Shown here one piece after another: positions 7,261-14,973 of a stretch of 24,669 bases of DNA (position 1 is its first letter; every line of letters starts with the position of its first letter). Origin of the DNA: Actinomyces sp. Lineage in GTDB: Bacteria; Actinomycetota; Actinomycetes; Actinomycetales; Actinomycetaceae. The DNA lies in assembly GCA_018375675.1 (NCBI GenBank), contig JAHACW010000035.1, positions 1-24,669 on the forward strand, written 5' to 3'. The notes under the pieces are model-generated. The model was given only the letters and a program-made list of their open reading frames with translations. It did no database searches and was not told the origin of the DNA. The position numbers were made by a program, and so were the translations under genes.

Positions 7261-8211
7261 GTGCGCCTGCGTGATGACTTCGTCGCGGTGAAAGTTCCCG
7301 CGACCAGTGCGAACCTCGGACCCGGATTCGACTCCATGGGTCTGGCCCTCGACCTGTGGGACGAGGTCTCGGTCCACGCGACGACGGGGGCGACCTCGGT
7401 CGTCGTTGAGGGTGAGGGAGCCGGAAACGTTGAGCAGGGCGAGGACAACCTCGTCGTGCGCGCCCTGCGCCTCGCGCTCGACCGCGCCGGCGCGCCCCAG
7501 GTGGGCGTGCGCATGCACTGCACGAATCGCATCCCCCATTCCCGAGGCCTGGGTTCCTCTGCGAGCGCCATCGTCGCCGGCGTGACGTTGGCGCGCGCCC
7601 TCATCGGTGACGCCGACGTGCTCGGCCGTCAGGAGATCCTCGAGATCGGTTCGCAGATGGAGGGCCACCCCGACAACGTGGCTCCCGCCGTCTTCGGCGG
7701 TGCGACCGTCTCCTGGATGAACGAGGAGACCTCCGAGGTCGGCAGCGTGCGCCTGACCCCGCCCGAGGGCATTAGCCCGGTCGCCTTCATCCCGGACTTC
7801 GAGCTGCGTACCGCCGCCGCGCGTGCCGCGCTGCCCGCAACCGTGCCCCACGGCGACGCGAGCTTCAACGTCGCCCGCGGCGCTCTGCTGGCCGCCGTGC
7901 TCTCGGGCAATGCCCAGGCGAGCGGGGGAGCGGACCTGCACGCGCTTCTCATGGAAGCCACGCGTGACCGTCTGCATCAGGAGCAGCGTCGGGCCGCGAT
8001 GGAACCCTCCCTCGCCCTCGTTGACTGGTTGCGCAGCGCGGGCTTTGCCGCCGTCGTCTCCGGCGCAGGCCCGACCGTTCTGTCTCTGGAGTCCGTCGGC
8101 GCCGATATTCGCCGCGACGCAGCCGGTGCAGGCTGGCGTGTCGTGCCGCTGGCCGTGGCCGCATCGGGCGTCCAGATCACCCGCGGAAGCCTCTCTAAGG
8201 TGGAATTCTGA
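7261..8211 (+). CDS. thrB: Homoserine kinase
   Basis: This GHMP-family kinase phosphorylates homoserine with ATP for threonine synthesis. From the GTG at 7261 the product is 316 residues. It has the N-terminal VPATSANLGPGFD (12-24), the ATP-binding glycine/serine loop GLGSSASA (96-103), the EGHPDNVAPAVFGG block and the C-terminal SGAGPTVLSL motif. GAGGG at 7248-7252 sits eight bases upstream of this GTG, which begins one base after the hom stop, so translation is likely coupled. GTG at 7243 would overlap hom and is a weaker choice. In Mycobacterium thrC lies between hom and thrB; here it does not, so threonine synthase must be encoded elsewhere. A strong terminator follows. Confidence 0.95.
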   Translation: MRLRDDFVAVKVPATSANLGPGFDSMGLALDLWDEVSVHATTGATSVVVEGEGAGNVEQGEDNLVVRALRLALDRAGAPQVGVRMHCTNRIPHSRGLGSSASAIVAGVTLARALIGDADVLGRQEILEIGSQMEGHPDNVAPAVFGGATVSWMNEETSEVGSVRLTPPEGISPVAFIPDFELRTAAARAALPATVPHGDASFNVARGALLAAVLSGNAQASGGADLHALLMEATRDRLHQEQRRAAMEPSLALVDWLRSAGFAAVVSGAGPTVLSLESVGADIRRDAAGAGWRVVPLAVAASGVQITRGSLSKVEF

Positions 8212-8236
8212 GCGTTTACGCGCTGTGAGTTTCTGC

Positions 8237-8298
8237 GCAAGCACCGCCAGCCGCGCCGTCTGATCGACAGCGGGCTGGCGGTCTTGCTATATTTTTTT
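8237..8298 (+). terminator. Rho-independent terminator after thrB
   Basis: GCAAG-C-ACCGCCAGCC (8237-8252) pairs with GGCTGGCGGTCTTGC (8273-8287), giving 15 base pairs with one bulged C at 8242. The hairpin is followed almost at once by TATATTTTTTT, with seven T at 8292-8298. This is a textbook intrinsic terminator for hom-thrB. Its loop and T-run also contain a candidate promoter for rho. Confidence 0.9.
8264..8293 (+). promoter_or_regulatory. Candidate rho promoter nested in the thrB terminator
   Basis: TCGACA (8264-8269, five of six to TTGACA) lies in the terminator loop. It is followed after 18 bases by TATATT (8288-8293), itself preceded by TGC, an extended -10. The predicted start near 8300 would give a leader of about 130 bases before rho. 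The descending arm of the terminator forms the promoter spacer, so the two signals share DNA. Confidence 0.6.
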
Positions 8299-8428
8299 CA
8301 GGTCGAGACGAGTGTTCGACTTCGGCCTTCGCGATGTGCCTCTTTTGCGCATCTTCCTGATCAAGCTTTTTCGTGTGCTTGAGCAATCACCTCGCCCGCT
8401 GTGGGCGCATTCCAGTAAGGATCACTTC

Positions 8429-10192
8429 GTGAGCAACGAAACCTCCGCCGAAACGACCGCGTCGCTGTCGGCGATGAAGCTGCCTGAGCTGAAGGCTCTG
8501 GCCGCCTCCCGCGGCCTCAAGGGCATCTCTCAGCTTCGTAAGTCCCAGCTGATCGAGCTGCTGAGCAACGGCGCCGGCGCCTCGACCCCGCAGGAAAAGG
8601 CTCCCCGTGAGGACGCTCCTGCCTCGTCCAAGAAGAAGACCGGCAAGTCTGAGAAGCCGGCCGCCGCAGAGTCGGCTGAGCAGGTTCCCGCCTCCGACGC
8701 GACCGCCGAGGCTCCGCGACGTTCTCGCCGCCGCCGCGCGGTGAGCCAGGGTGCCGTCGAGCCCGCACATGTCACCCTCGACCTGCCCCTGCCGGCTGCC
8801 GAGCGCACCGAGCCCACCCCGGAGCCCGACACGACCGTCGTCGAGACCGTCCTGAACATCGAGCTGCCTGACGGCGACGACACCGAGGCTCGTCGCCCCC
8901 GCCGTGAGCGCGGCCGCCGTGGTCGTCGCGACCGTGAGAACCGCGAGAACCGTGGCGACGGCCGTGAGAACCGCGAGAACCGTGGCGAGGGCCGCGAGAA
9001 CCGCGAGAACCGTGGCGACGGCCGTGAGAATCGCGAGAACCGCCCTGCGCGCGGCGGCGAGGACAACCTTGCGCCGATCGCCGGCATCCTCGACATCCAG
9101 GAAAACCACGCCTTCGTCCGCACCTCCGGCTACCTGCCCGGCCCGAACGACGTCTACGTGACGCTCGGCAATGTGCGCCGCTGGGGCCTGCGCGCCGGTG
9201 ACGCGGTCGCCGGTGCCGTGCGCCTGCCCCGCGAGGGTGAGCGTCAGCGCCAGAAGTACAACGCCCTCGTGCGCGTTGACTCCGTCAACGGTATGACGAT
9301 CGAGCAGGCGCAGGCGCGCCGCGAGTTCGGCAAGCTGACCCCGGTCTACCCCTCCGAGCAGCTGCGTATGGAGACCTCTCCCAAGGCCTACACGCCGCGA
9401 GTCATCGACCTGGTCGCCCCCGTCGGCAAGGGCCAGCGTGGCCTCATCGTCTCCCCGCCCAAGGCCGGTAAGACGATGGTCATCCAGCAGATGGCCAAGG
9501 CCATTGAGCTGAACAACCCCGAGGTGCACCTCATGGTCGTCCTGGTGGACGAGCGCCCCGAAGAGGTTACCGACATGCGCTCGATCGTCAAGGGCGAGGT
9601 CATCGCCTCCACCTTCGACCGTCCCGCATCGGACCACACGACCGTCGCCGAGCTCGCGATCGAGCGCGCCAAGCGCCTCGTCGAGCTGGGCCAGGATGTC
9701 GTCGTCCTCCTCGACTCGCTCACGCGTCTGTCCCGCGCCTACAACCTGGCTGCGCCCGCCTCGGGCCGTATCCTCTCCGGTGGCGTGGACGCGTCCGCGC
9801 TGTATCCGCCCAAGAAGTTCTTCGGCGCTGCCCGCAACATCTCCGAGGGCGGCTCGCTGACGATTATCGCTTCCGCCCTCGTGGAGACCGGCTCGAAGAT
9901 GGACGAGGTCATCTTCGAGGAGTTCAAGGGCACCGGCAACATGGAGCTGCGCCTGTCGCGTCAGCTCGCCGAGCGCCGTATCTTCCCCGCGATCGATCTC
10001 AACGCGTCGGGTACCCGTCGCGAGGAGCTCCTCTTCAAGCCCGAGGAGCTGCGCATCATGTGGAGGCTCCGCCGCGTCCTGGGCACCCTCGATCAGCAGC
10101 AGGGCCTCGAGCTGGTCCTCGACAAGCTCAAGGAAACCCAGTCCAACGCTGAGTTCCTCATGCTCATCCAGAAGACGACGCCCTCCGAGTGA
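8429..10192 (+). CDS. rho: Transcription termination factor Rho
   Basis: Rho is the hexameric RNA helicase that ends transcription at unstructured C-rich sites. From GTG 8429 the product is 587 residues. It has a Rho N-terminal helical domain (about 12-50, [24 protein letters not shown]), then a long low-complexity, charged actinobacterial insertion (about 50-205), the RNA-binding cold-shock-like domain (about 210-290, [21 protein letters not shown]) and the ATPase core. Walker A is PPKAGKT (343-349, Lys348) and Walker B is VVVLLDS (Asp429). The open frame extends upstream to 8312, but AAGGA (8417-8421) seven bases before 8429 and the domain start favour 8429. E. coli Rho is 419 residues; the excess is the insertion, which probably binds RNA. 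It sits between two strong intrinsic terminators, so it is probably transcribed alone. A long leader and a small hairpin (8393-8407) just before the ribosome site may allow autoregulation. Confidence 0.97.
   Translation: MSNETSAETTASLSAMKLPELKALAASRGLKGISQLRKSQLIELLSNGAGASTPQEKAPREDAPASSKKKTGKSEKPAAAESAEQVPASDATAEAPRRSRRRRAVSQGAVEPAHVTLDLPLPAAERTEPTPEPDTTVVETVLNIELPDGDDTEARRPRRERGRRGRRDRENRENRGDGRENRENRGEGRENRENRGDGRENRENRPARGGEDNLAPIAGILDIQENHAFVRTSGYLPGPNDVYVTLGNVRRWGLRAGDAVAGAVRLPREGERQRQKYNALVRVDSVNGMTIEQAQARREFGKLTPVYPSEQLRMETSPKAYTPRVIDLVAPVGKGQRGLIVSPPKAGKTMVIQQMAKAIELNNPEVHLMVVLVDERPEEVTDMRSIVKGEVIASTFDRPASDHTTVAELAIERAKRLVELGQDVVVLLDSLTRLSRAYNLAAPASGRILSGGVDASALYPPKKFFGAARNISEGGSLTIIASALVETGSKMDEVIFEEFKGTGNMELRLSRQLAERRIFPAIDLNASGTRREELLFKPEELRIMWRLRRVLGTLDQQQGLELVLDKLKETQSNAEFLMLIQKTTPSE
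8933..9042 (+). repeat. 30-bp tandem repeat inside rho
   Basis: Three full 30-base units (8933-8962, 8963-8992, 8993-9022) and a 20-base partial unit encode the decapeptide RENRENRG(D/E)G in the disordered insertion of Rho (residues about 169-204). The units differ at only a few bases, so copy number could vary by slippage without breaking the frame. Arg/Asn/Gly-rich tracts of this kind are known from actinobacterial Rho. Confidence 0.95.
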
Positions 10193-10206
10193 TCGGCGGG
10201 TGAGCG

Positions 10207-10243
10207 CGGGGCGAGTGGTGAGAGCCGCTCGCCCCGTTTTCTT
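10207..10243 (+). terminator. Rho-independent terminator after rho
   Basis: CGGGGCGAGTGG (10207-10218) pairs with CCGCTCGCCCCG (10225-10236), 12 pairs including one G-U, around a TGAGAG loop and followed by TTTTCTT. It lies 14 bases after the rho stop and separates rho from the three-gene membrane island. Confidence 0.9.
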
Positions 10244-10264
10244 GTCAGGCCTGCTCGCGAGTAC

Positions 10265-10294
10265 CGGACAACTGATGAGGGCCTGTGTCAGACT
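10265..10294 (+). promoter_or_regulatory. Predicted leaderless promoter of the first paralog
   Basis: CGGACA (10265-10270) and CAGACT (10289-10294) are 18 bases apart, and the -10 ends six bases before the ATG at 10301, so the transcript would begin at the start codon. No ribosome site precedes the ATG. The same arrangement stands before the other two paralogs. Confidence 0.55.
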
Positions 10295-10300
10295 TGTGGC

Positions 10301-11476
10301 ATGGTGAACATGGCGCCGAATTCGATCAGTGCGCAGGCGACACAGGAGAACTCGCGCCGATCCTGGAGCAGTGTGCGCGGATTTGCGCGCCTCGTGCTGG
10401 GTTTTGTGCTCGTGCTTCCGGCTCCCCTTCAGCTGGGATTCGCCTTCTATGATCGGGCCCTTCATGGGGTCGGGGATGGGCTGGACTGGCCGCATTGGAC
10501 CGGATGGGTCATGGTGCTCTGCGGAATCGGCGTCCTGTCGCGCGGCGTCGGTCTACGGCGCTCGGGGCGTCAGAAGATGGCGGAGATCGCCGAGAAGTGG
10601 GCGGCCTTGGAGAGGCAGCGCTCAGAGGTCGAGCGCGTGTTTTCCACGCTCGTCGGCGCTGGGCACTACGAGGTCGGACTGACGGCGCGCCACGAGCACG
10701 CCCGAGCTGAACGCACCAGGGTTGGCGCTCGGATCGCTGCGCACAGGTCACCGGGCTTCTTCGCGTCGCTCAGCGAGGCGTCGGGAGGAGCGGAGGATAA
10801 GATCCTTGCGCAGATGGATCGCCTGGCGCACGCGGATGCCGCGATCATGGCTGCCCGCGACTTTTTCGCCTGTGCGCCCGGCTGGCGCGACGTGTGGAAG
10901 ACCGAGATCGGCCCGATCATCGAAGACTTGGACGTCCTTGACGACGTCGCAGACACCCTCGAATCGGTCAACGCGGCCCCTGGCATCCTGGCGGAGATTG
11001 AGGCATTCAGGGAGCGCGTGGGGGACCACAAGGACACGGTGAACGACCTCGGGAAGCGCCTCGAGGATGGGCAGGTAGGTCCAGCTCAGGCTCTCGAAGA
11101 ACTCGACCGGATCACGGGCGAGGCGCGAGCGCGCACCGCCGAGCTCATTGAGGACAGTCTCCTCACCGATGCCTCGCCGCTCGGACGGCAACGCTACGCG
11201 CGATGGAAGGACATGGGCATCAGGCTCACCGCGGCTAACGCGGAGTACGACGCAGCCTATTGGAGCCAGGACGCGGACACTGATATCGAGTACAACCCGG
11301 CAGCCACGATCCGACTGACCGCAAACTCCGCGGGTGTTGACCTGGAAGGACTGCCGGCGCCCGCCACCGGTGTCCTGACGGACGGCCGATCGTCCATCTA
11401 TCTGCTGCCGATGTATCTCGATCAGTATCTGACTGACGAGGTGGACGAGGCAGGCGGCGGCTCCTCGGCGACCTGA
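10301..11476 (+). CDS. Uncharacterised two-segment membrane protein, paralog 1 of 3
   Basis: I do not recognise a named function. The 391-residue product has two predicted membrane segments (about 30-50 and 66-81) joined by a short loop, then a long, mostly helical, charged C-terminal region that I place in the cytoplasm. Blocks shared with the two following genes are GAGHYEVGLTAR (119-130), AARDFFACAPGWRDVW (184-199), a helical stretch ending in ALEELDRITGEARAR (264-278), GRQRYARW (295-302) and YNPAATIRLTANSAGV (331-346). The arrangement recalls Actinomyces proteins labelled with domains of unknown function, possibly DUF5129, but I cannot confirm this. ATG 10301 is chosen because the candidate -10 is six bases upstream, as in the paralogs. 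Compared with paralog 2 it lacks the extracytoplasmic domain. The gene lies just after the rho terminator. Confidence 0.85.
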   Translation: MVNMAPNSISAQATQENSRRSWSSVRGFARLVLGFVLVLPAPLQLGFAFYDRALHGVGDGLDWPHWTGWVMVLCGIGVLSRGVGLRRSGRQKMAEIAEKWAALERQRSEVERVFSTLVGAGHYEVGLTARHEHARAERTRVGARIAAHRSPGFFASLSEASGGAEDKILAQMDRLAHADAAIMAARDFFACAPGWRDVWKTEIGPIIEDLDVLDDVADTLESVNAAPGILAEIEAFRERVGDHKDTVNDLGKRLEDGQVGPAQALEELDRITGEARARTAELIEDSLLTDASPLGRQRYARWKDMGIRLTAANAEYDAAYWSQDADTDIEYNPAATIRLTANSAGVDLEGLPAPATGVLTDGRSSIYLLPMYLDQYLTDEVDEAGGGSSAT

Positions 11477-11505
11477 GCGATAGACGCTCGACCCGTTTTC
11501 CTGTC
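11475..11505 (+). terminator. Weak terminator, degenerate copy of the rho terminator 3' half
   Basis: GAGCG-ATAGA-CGCTC (11475-11489) is a 5-bp hairpin overlapping the stop codon, followed by CGTTTTC (11494-11500). Positions 11485-11505 match 10226-10246 at 19 of 21 bases, so this appears to be a duplicated and decayed copy of the rho terminator. Termination here is probably partial. Confidence 0.45.
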
Positions 11506-11548
11506 TCGAAAGCTGTTGAACCGCCAAGCGTGAACCTGACCGTTGTGT

Positions 11549-11554
11549 CAGAGT
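11549..11554 (+). promoter_or_regulatory. Predicted leaderless -10 element of the second paralog
   Basis: CAGAGT (11549-11554) ends six bases before the ATG at 11561. The preceding TGTGT is shared with the first paralog at the same spacing. No good -35 is visible, and no ribosome site lies before the ATG. Confidence 0.45.
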
Positions 11555-11560
11555 GACTGC

Positions 11561-13225
11561 ATGACTTCTGCGAGCACCGAATTGGCTAACGAGGAGCGCG
11601 GACACATGACGGCGCGAGATGCGAAGCGTTCGGCCCTGGGCATGGGACGGATCCTGCTGGGTGCCATCATGGTGATCTTCGTTCCCGTGTGGCTGGTATT
11701 CTCCCTCGTTGATTACACCCGGCCCACGGTACCGGCGAACGAACTCGTGACTCCGTCCGTCGACGTGTACGACGAGATGGGGAGCTTCGAGCCGATTGAT
11801 GGTCGTCCGCTGACAGACGTCCTCGGCGGCGTCGCGTTCGCGCGTCCCGTCCACCTTGTCATCTTGTCGACCGATGACCTGGTGGACGACAACCTCGACG
11901 AGGCCACCCTGAAGTACGCGCGGGCTGGGCATAAGGAGTGGATCTCGCCCAATGGGTACAAGTGGGCCGACGGCTACCTGATCCTGTCGGTGTCGCCCAC
12001 CCACCGCAAGGTGGGCACGTACTTTGGCGAGGACATCGCCCCGCCGCTGTCCGTTCAAGCGGAGATTCAGGACGCCGCGAAGGATGACTTCCGTGCGGGC
12101 CGCTGGAGTGAGGGGATGGTCGCGGCGGCCACGAAGGCAGCCGCGTACATTCCGAACGAATCGGGCCGCAGCATCGAGAACAGAGTCGTGTGGCCCCACT
12201 GGATGGGATGGCTCGTCTCGCTCACGGGCATCGGCGTCCTCGCGCGCGGACGCAGCCTGCGTCGGACGGTGCGAGAAAGCTCGGAGCGTATCGCCGAGGC
12301 GTGGAACGAGATGGAGCAGCGCCGCTCAGAGGTGGATCGAGCCTTCCATTCGATCATCGATGCCGGTCACTACAGCAAGGGGCTGACCGCGCGCTACGGG
12401 TGCGCCAACCAAGAGCGCAAGAAGGTGCGCGAGCGTGTCTCCGTTCTGCGATCCCCGGGGTTCTTCGGATCCCTCAGCGCGGGTGCGGCGAGTGAGAGGG
12501 AGGATCTCCTCGAAGATATCGAGCTGCTGTCGGCAGCCGATGACGCGATTTTCGCAGCCCGCGACTTTTTCGCGCTGGCACCAGGGTGGCGCACTCTGTG
12601 GGACAACGAGGTGGGCCCGGTCTTCGAAGACCTGCTGGCGGCGGATTCCATCTCGGTCAAGGTGCGCAACCGCGTCAACAAGCGTCAAGTGAAGAACGCA
12701 GTGGAGGCGTTCAACCGCTGGACGAATGAGCAACGGGACATCATCGTCGGCCTCGGAAACAGCCTGGAGCGCGCGGAGATCACTCCTGTGCAGGCTCTCG
12801 ACGAACTGGATCGAATCGCGAGCGAGTCTCGGGCGCGCCTGACGAAGCTCATCGGACAGGCACTCGTCGCCGATACCTCGTCCTCGGGCCGTCAGCGCTA
12901 CGAACACTGGGAAGGCAACAGGGGCGGTACCGTCAGCGCCAGCGATGTGCTCTACAAGGGCACGTACCTGAGCGGCGGTGACCGCCACGAGTACAACCCC
13001 GCCTCGACGATCCGCCTGACCGCGAACTCTGCGGGCGTTCGCCTCACGGGCAAGGCTGCGGAGAAGTCCGGTCGTTTCCAGGCGAACAATGTGTCCGTGT
13101 GGGCGTACCCGACGTATCTCGACCGCTACGTGGACTACGACCCGTCCAGCTCCTCGACCAGTTCAGCAGACTACGGCTCATCCTCGGGTGGCTTCTCGGG
13201 TTCCGGTTCCTCATCGTCCTTCTGA
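11561..13225 (+). CDS. Uncharacterised membrane protein with large extracytoplasmic domain, paralog 2 of 3
   Basis: This 554-residue product has the paralog scaffold plus an extra domain of about 160 residues between its two membrane segments (31-50 and 213-229). In the insert, GYLILSVSPTHRKVGTYFG (138-156) followed by a helical FRAGRWSEGMVAAATKAAAYI (177-197) resembles the TPM/Psb32/MOLO-1-type fold. This is a shape-level judgement, not a verified match. The C-terminal half repeats the shared blocks DAGHYSKGLTAR (267-278), FAARDFFALAPGWRTLW (331-347), QALDELDRIASESRARL (411-427), GRQRYEHW (443-450) and YNPASTIRLTANSAGV (478-493). A Ser/Gly tail (529-554) resembles the low-complexity ends of TPM proteins. 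It is the only one of the three able to sense or bind something outside the membrane with a folded domain. ATG 11561 is supported by promoter spacing. Confidence 0.85.
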   Translation: MTSASTELANEERGHMTARDAKRSALGMGRILLGAIMVIFVPVWLVFSLVDYTRPTVPANELVTPSVDVYDEMGSFEPIDGRPLTDVLGGVAFARPVHLVILSTDDLVDDNLDEATLKYARAGHKEWISPNGYKWADGYLILSVSPTHRKVGTYFGEDIAPPLSVQAEIQDAAKDDFRAGRWSEGMVAAATKAAAYIPNESGRSIENRVVWPHWMGWLVSLTGIGVLARGRSLRRTVRESSERIAEAWNEMEQRRSEVDRAFHSIIDAGHYSKGLTARYGCANQERKKVRERVSVLRSPGFFGSLSAGAASEREDLLEDIELLSAADDAIFAARDFFALAPGWRTLWDNEVGPVFEDLLAADSISVKVRNRVNKRQVKNAVEAFNRWTNEQRDIIVGLGNSLERAEITPVQALDELDRIASESRARLTKLIGQALVADTSSSGRQRYEHWEGNRGGTVSASDVLYKGTYLSGGDRHEYNPASTIRLTANSAGVRLTGKAAEKSGRFQANNVSVWAYPTYLDRYVDYDPSSSSTSSADYGSSSGGFSGSGSSSSF

Positions 13226-13240
13226 GTCCCATCGGGATAC

Positions 13241-13270
13241 CGGGCAACTGAAGGCGATCCGTGCCAGAGT
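13241..13270 (+). promoter_or_regulatory. Predicted leaderless promoter of the third paralog
   Basis: CGGGCA (13241-13246) and CAGAGT (13265-13270) are 18 bases apart, and the -10 ends six bases before the ATG at 13277. The 40 bases ending at this ATG align without gaps to those before the first paralog. GGAGG touches the ATG too closely to be a normal ribosome site. Confidence 0.5.
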
Positions 13271-13276
13271 GGAGGC

Positions 13277-14476
13277 ATGACGTCTCAGGCAACGGAAACG
13301 ATGGGTCATCTGCACCAGGATCCACGTTCGGTGATGCGCAGCGTGCTCGGCTGTGCGCGACTCCTGGCGGGTCTGGGCCTCTTTTTGGTGGCCCCCGTGT
13401 GGCTCGGCATCGCCGTCTCCATCGGTAATACGCACGCTGTCCTGTGGCCCACCTGGTACGCCTGGGTAACGATGCTGGCGGGCATCGGCCTCTGGGTGCG
13501 CGGGTGGATGCTGCGCCGCCTCGCCCGCGAGAACATGCGCAAGGCCGGCGAGGAATGGGAGGCGCTCGAGAAGCGTCACCTCGAGGTCGAGCGTGCCTTC
13601 TGCCCGCTCCTTGGGGCCGGGTGTTACGACCGAGGCCTAACTGCGCGCCTCGAGGCCGCTCGGGCCGAGCGCGACAATCTGCGTGCTCGTATCGCTGCGG
13701 AGGCTTCGATTCCGTTCCTTGCTTCGCTGAGCGCTGCGACGGCTCGGGAAACGGAGAGGATCGTGGGGGATTTCCATGGCCTGATGGATGCGCACGTCGC
13801 GTTGATGGCCGCGCGCGATTTGTTCGCGCTCGCTCCTGCCTGGCGCGCGGTGTGGAACAACGAGCTGGGTCCGGTGTACGAGGACCTGACCGTCGTCGAG
13901 ACCCTCACGGAGACCGTCCAACGGCAAAGCTCAGAGCCGCCGGTCCTGAGCATGGCGGCGTCCCTCATACTGTGGCTCAACGAGCAGCGCCTGGCCACGA
14001 ACGACCTGGGGGCAAGTCTCGAGCGCGCGCAGATAGATCCCGCCGAGGCGTTGACGCAGCTCGATCGGATCGCCGACGAGGCCAGGGTGCGCCTGGTGTG
14101 CCTCATCGAGACGGCTCTCGGCGCCGACACGTCCATGATCGGGCGGAGGCGTTACAAGCGCTGGAGGAGGGGCGCGGGGGAGAAGCTGCGCACCAACGAG
14201 ACGCGCTACCTCGGCGCGTACCGGATCGCCGGCGTGACGTACACCTACAACCCCGGCCAGGTGATCCGCCTGACGACGAATAGCGCGGGTATCAACCTCA
14301 AGGGGAGTGCGGCCCATTCCACTGCGTTCTTCACGGCGTTCGGCGCGCAGCTCTACGTGCCTCCCGCGTACCTCCATCGCTACCTCGTGTGGGACGGGAC
14401 CTCGCGCTACGGCTCCTCGCAGGCGAACTACCTGACGTCGGCCGCGAACGTCGGTCCGGGCAGGCGCACACGCTGA
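13277..14476 (+). CDS. Uncharacterised two-segment membrane protein, paralog 3 of 3
   Basis: The function is not recognised. The 399-residue product repeats the plan of paralog 1: two membrane segments (about 24-46 and 57-75) with a short loop and a long helical cytoplasmic region. Shared blocks are [12 protein letters not shown] (113-124), [16 protein letters not shown] (178-193), [17 protein letters not shown] (257-273), GRRRYKRW (289-296) and [16 protein letters not shown] (324-339), followed by the conserved PPAYLHRYL ending. In the first block the His of GAGHY is replaced by Cys. It lacks the TPM-like domain and the Ser/Gly tail of paralog 2. Only 51 bases separate it from the paralog 2 stop and no terminator is seen there, so it can be co-transcribed as well as started from its own promoter. 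It is followed by the rpmE promoter region. Confidence 0.85.
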   Translation: MTSQATETMGHLHQDPRSVMRSVLGCARLLAGLGLFLVAPVWLGIAVSIGNTHAVLWPTWYAWVTMLAGIGLWVRGWMLRRLARENMRKAGEEWEALEKRHLEVERAFCPLLGAGCYDRGLTARLEAARAERDNLRARIAAEASIPFLASLSAATARETERIVGDFHGLMDAHVALMAARDLFALAPAWRAVWNNELGPVYEDLTVVETLTETVQRQSSEPPVLSMAASLILWLNEQRLATNDLGASLERAQIDPAEALTQLDRIADEARVRLVCLIETALGADTSMIGRRRYKRWRRGAGEKLRTNETRYLGAYRIAGVTYTYNPGQVIRLTTNSAGINLKGSAAHSTAFFTAFGAQLYVPPAYLHRYLVWDGTSRYGSSQANYLTSAANVGPGRRTR

Positions 14477-14573
14477 GCACCGCACCCCGCGTCCGCCTCT
14501 ACCCCGTGGAGTCGTGGATGTGAGCCTCGGGTTCGCCCATAGCCGATGTCACGCCCGCGGCGCCCCTCCCTCG

Positions 14574-14602
14574 TTGAAGCGGGTGGGGGCGTGTGCGATA
14601 AT
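14574..14602 (+). promoter_or_regulatory. rpmE promoter
   Basis: TTGAAG (14574-14579), a 17-base spacer and GATAAT (14597-14602, with TGC just upstream) form one of the best housekeeping promoters in the window. Transcription would start near 14609, giving a leader of about 124 bases before rpmE and probably also driving prfA and prmC. The 97 bases between the third paralog and this promoter show nothing else I can name. Confidence 0.8.
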
Positions 14603-14609
14603 GTCGTGT

Positions 14610-14732
14610 CGGCTTACCGGTTCACCGGCATGCCCCAGGCGCTTCTTGGCGCGCTGGAAGGTGAGTCCCCGCCAGATGCGGGGGACGCTGCATGTCCGGA
14701 CCCGGGGCACCAAACGATCCAGGAGAAACTCC
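14610..14732 (+). promoter_or_regulatory. Structured rpmE leader, candidate L31 autoregulatory RNA
   Basis: The leader can fold into several hairpins. These are CCGGT-TC-ACCGG (14619-14630); CCAG-GCGC opposite GCGC-GCTGG (about 14635-14657); GTCCCCGC with GCGGGGGAC (about 14665-14686, one bulge); and a GTCCGGAC dyad near 14695. L31 leader motifs bound by the ribosomal protein are described in actinobacteria. I have not matched the consensus base by base, so assignment to that family is an inference from position and structure. Confidence 0.5.
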
Positions 14733-14954
14733 ATGAAGAAGGGTATTCACCCCGAATACGTGGACACCGTCGTGACCTGCACGTGCGGCAATACGTTCCA
14801 CACCCGTTCCACCATCACCTCCGGTGAGATGCGCGTGGACGTGTGCTCGGCCTGCCACCCGTTCTACACGGGCAAGCAGAAGATCCTCGACACCGGCGGC
14901 CGCGTCGCCAAGTTCGAGGCTCGCTACGGCAAGCGCGTGCGCCCCTCCAAGTGA
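14733..14954 (+). CDS. rpmE: 50S ribosomal protein L31 (zinc-binding form)
   Basis: This 73-residue protein of the large ribosomal subunit begins [10 protein letters not shown], the family start. It carries Cys16, Cys18, Cys38 and Cys41 (TCTCGN and CSACHPF), so it is the zinc-binding type that can be replaced by a Cys-free paralog under zinc limitation. AGGAG (14721-14725) lies seven bases before the ATG. A longer frame upstream is part of the leader, not the gene. It has its own promoter and heads the translation-factor genes that follow, the same order as in Mycobacterium except that the membrane island separates it from rho. Confidence 0.97.
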   Translation: MKKGIHPEYVDTVVTCTCGNTFHTRSTITSGEMRVDVCSACHPFYTGKQKILDTGGRVAKFEARYGKRVRPSK

Positions 14955-14973
14955 GGGTGAGCGGCTAGCTCAA

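Noticed and set aside
8312..8428. A 39-codon N-terminal extension of Rho from GTG 8312
   Set aside because: No ribosome site, and the domain start and AAGGA both point to GTG 8429; the stretch is better explained as the leader.
8933..9042. Short regular repeats that could suggest a CRISPR array or repeat element
   Set aside because: The units are directly adjacent without spacers and translate in frame into the Rho insertion.
8387..10495. A 702-codon open frame antisense to rho
   Set aside because: Codon-bias shadow of rho; the translation is low-complexity and resembles nothing.
10748..12199. A 483-codon open frame antisense to the first two paralogs
   Set aside because: The sense frames share conserved blocks between the three copies, showing that they are the coding ones.
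10264..14476. The three-paralog region as a mobile element
   Set aside because: No transposase, integrase, terminal inverted repeats or tRNA target is present, and base composition looks like the surroundings.
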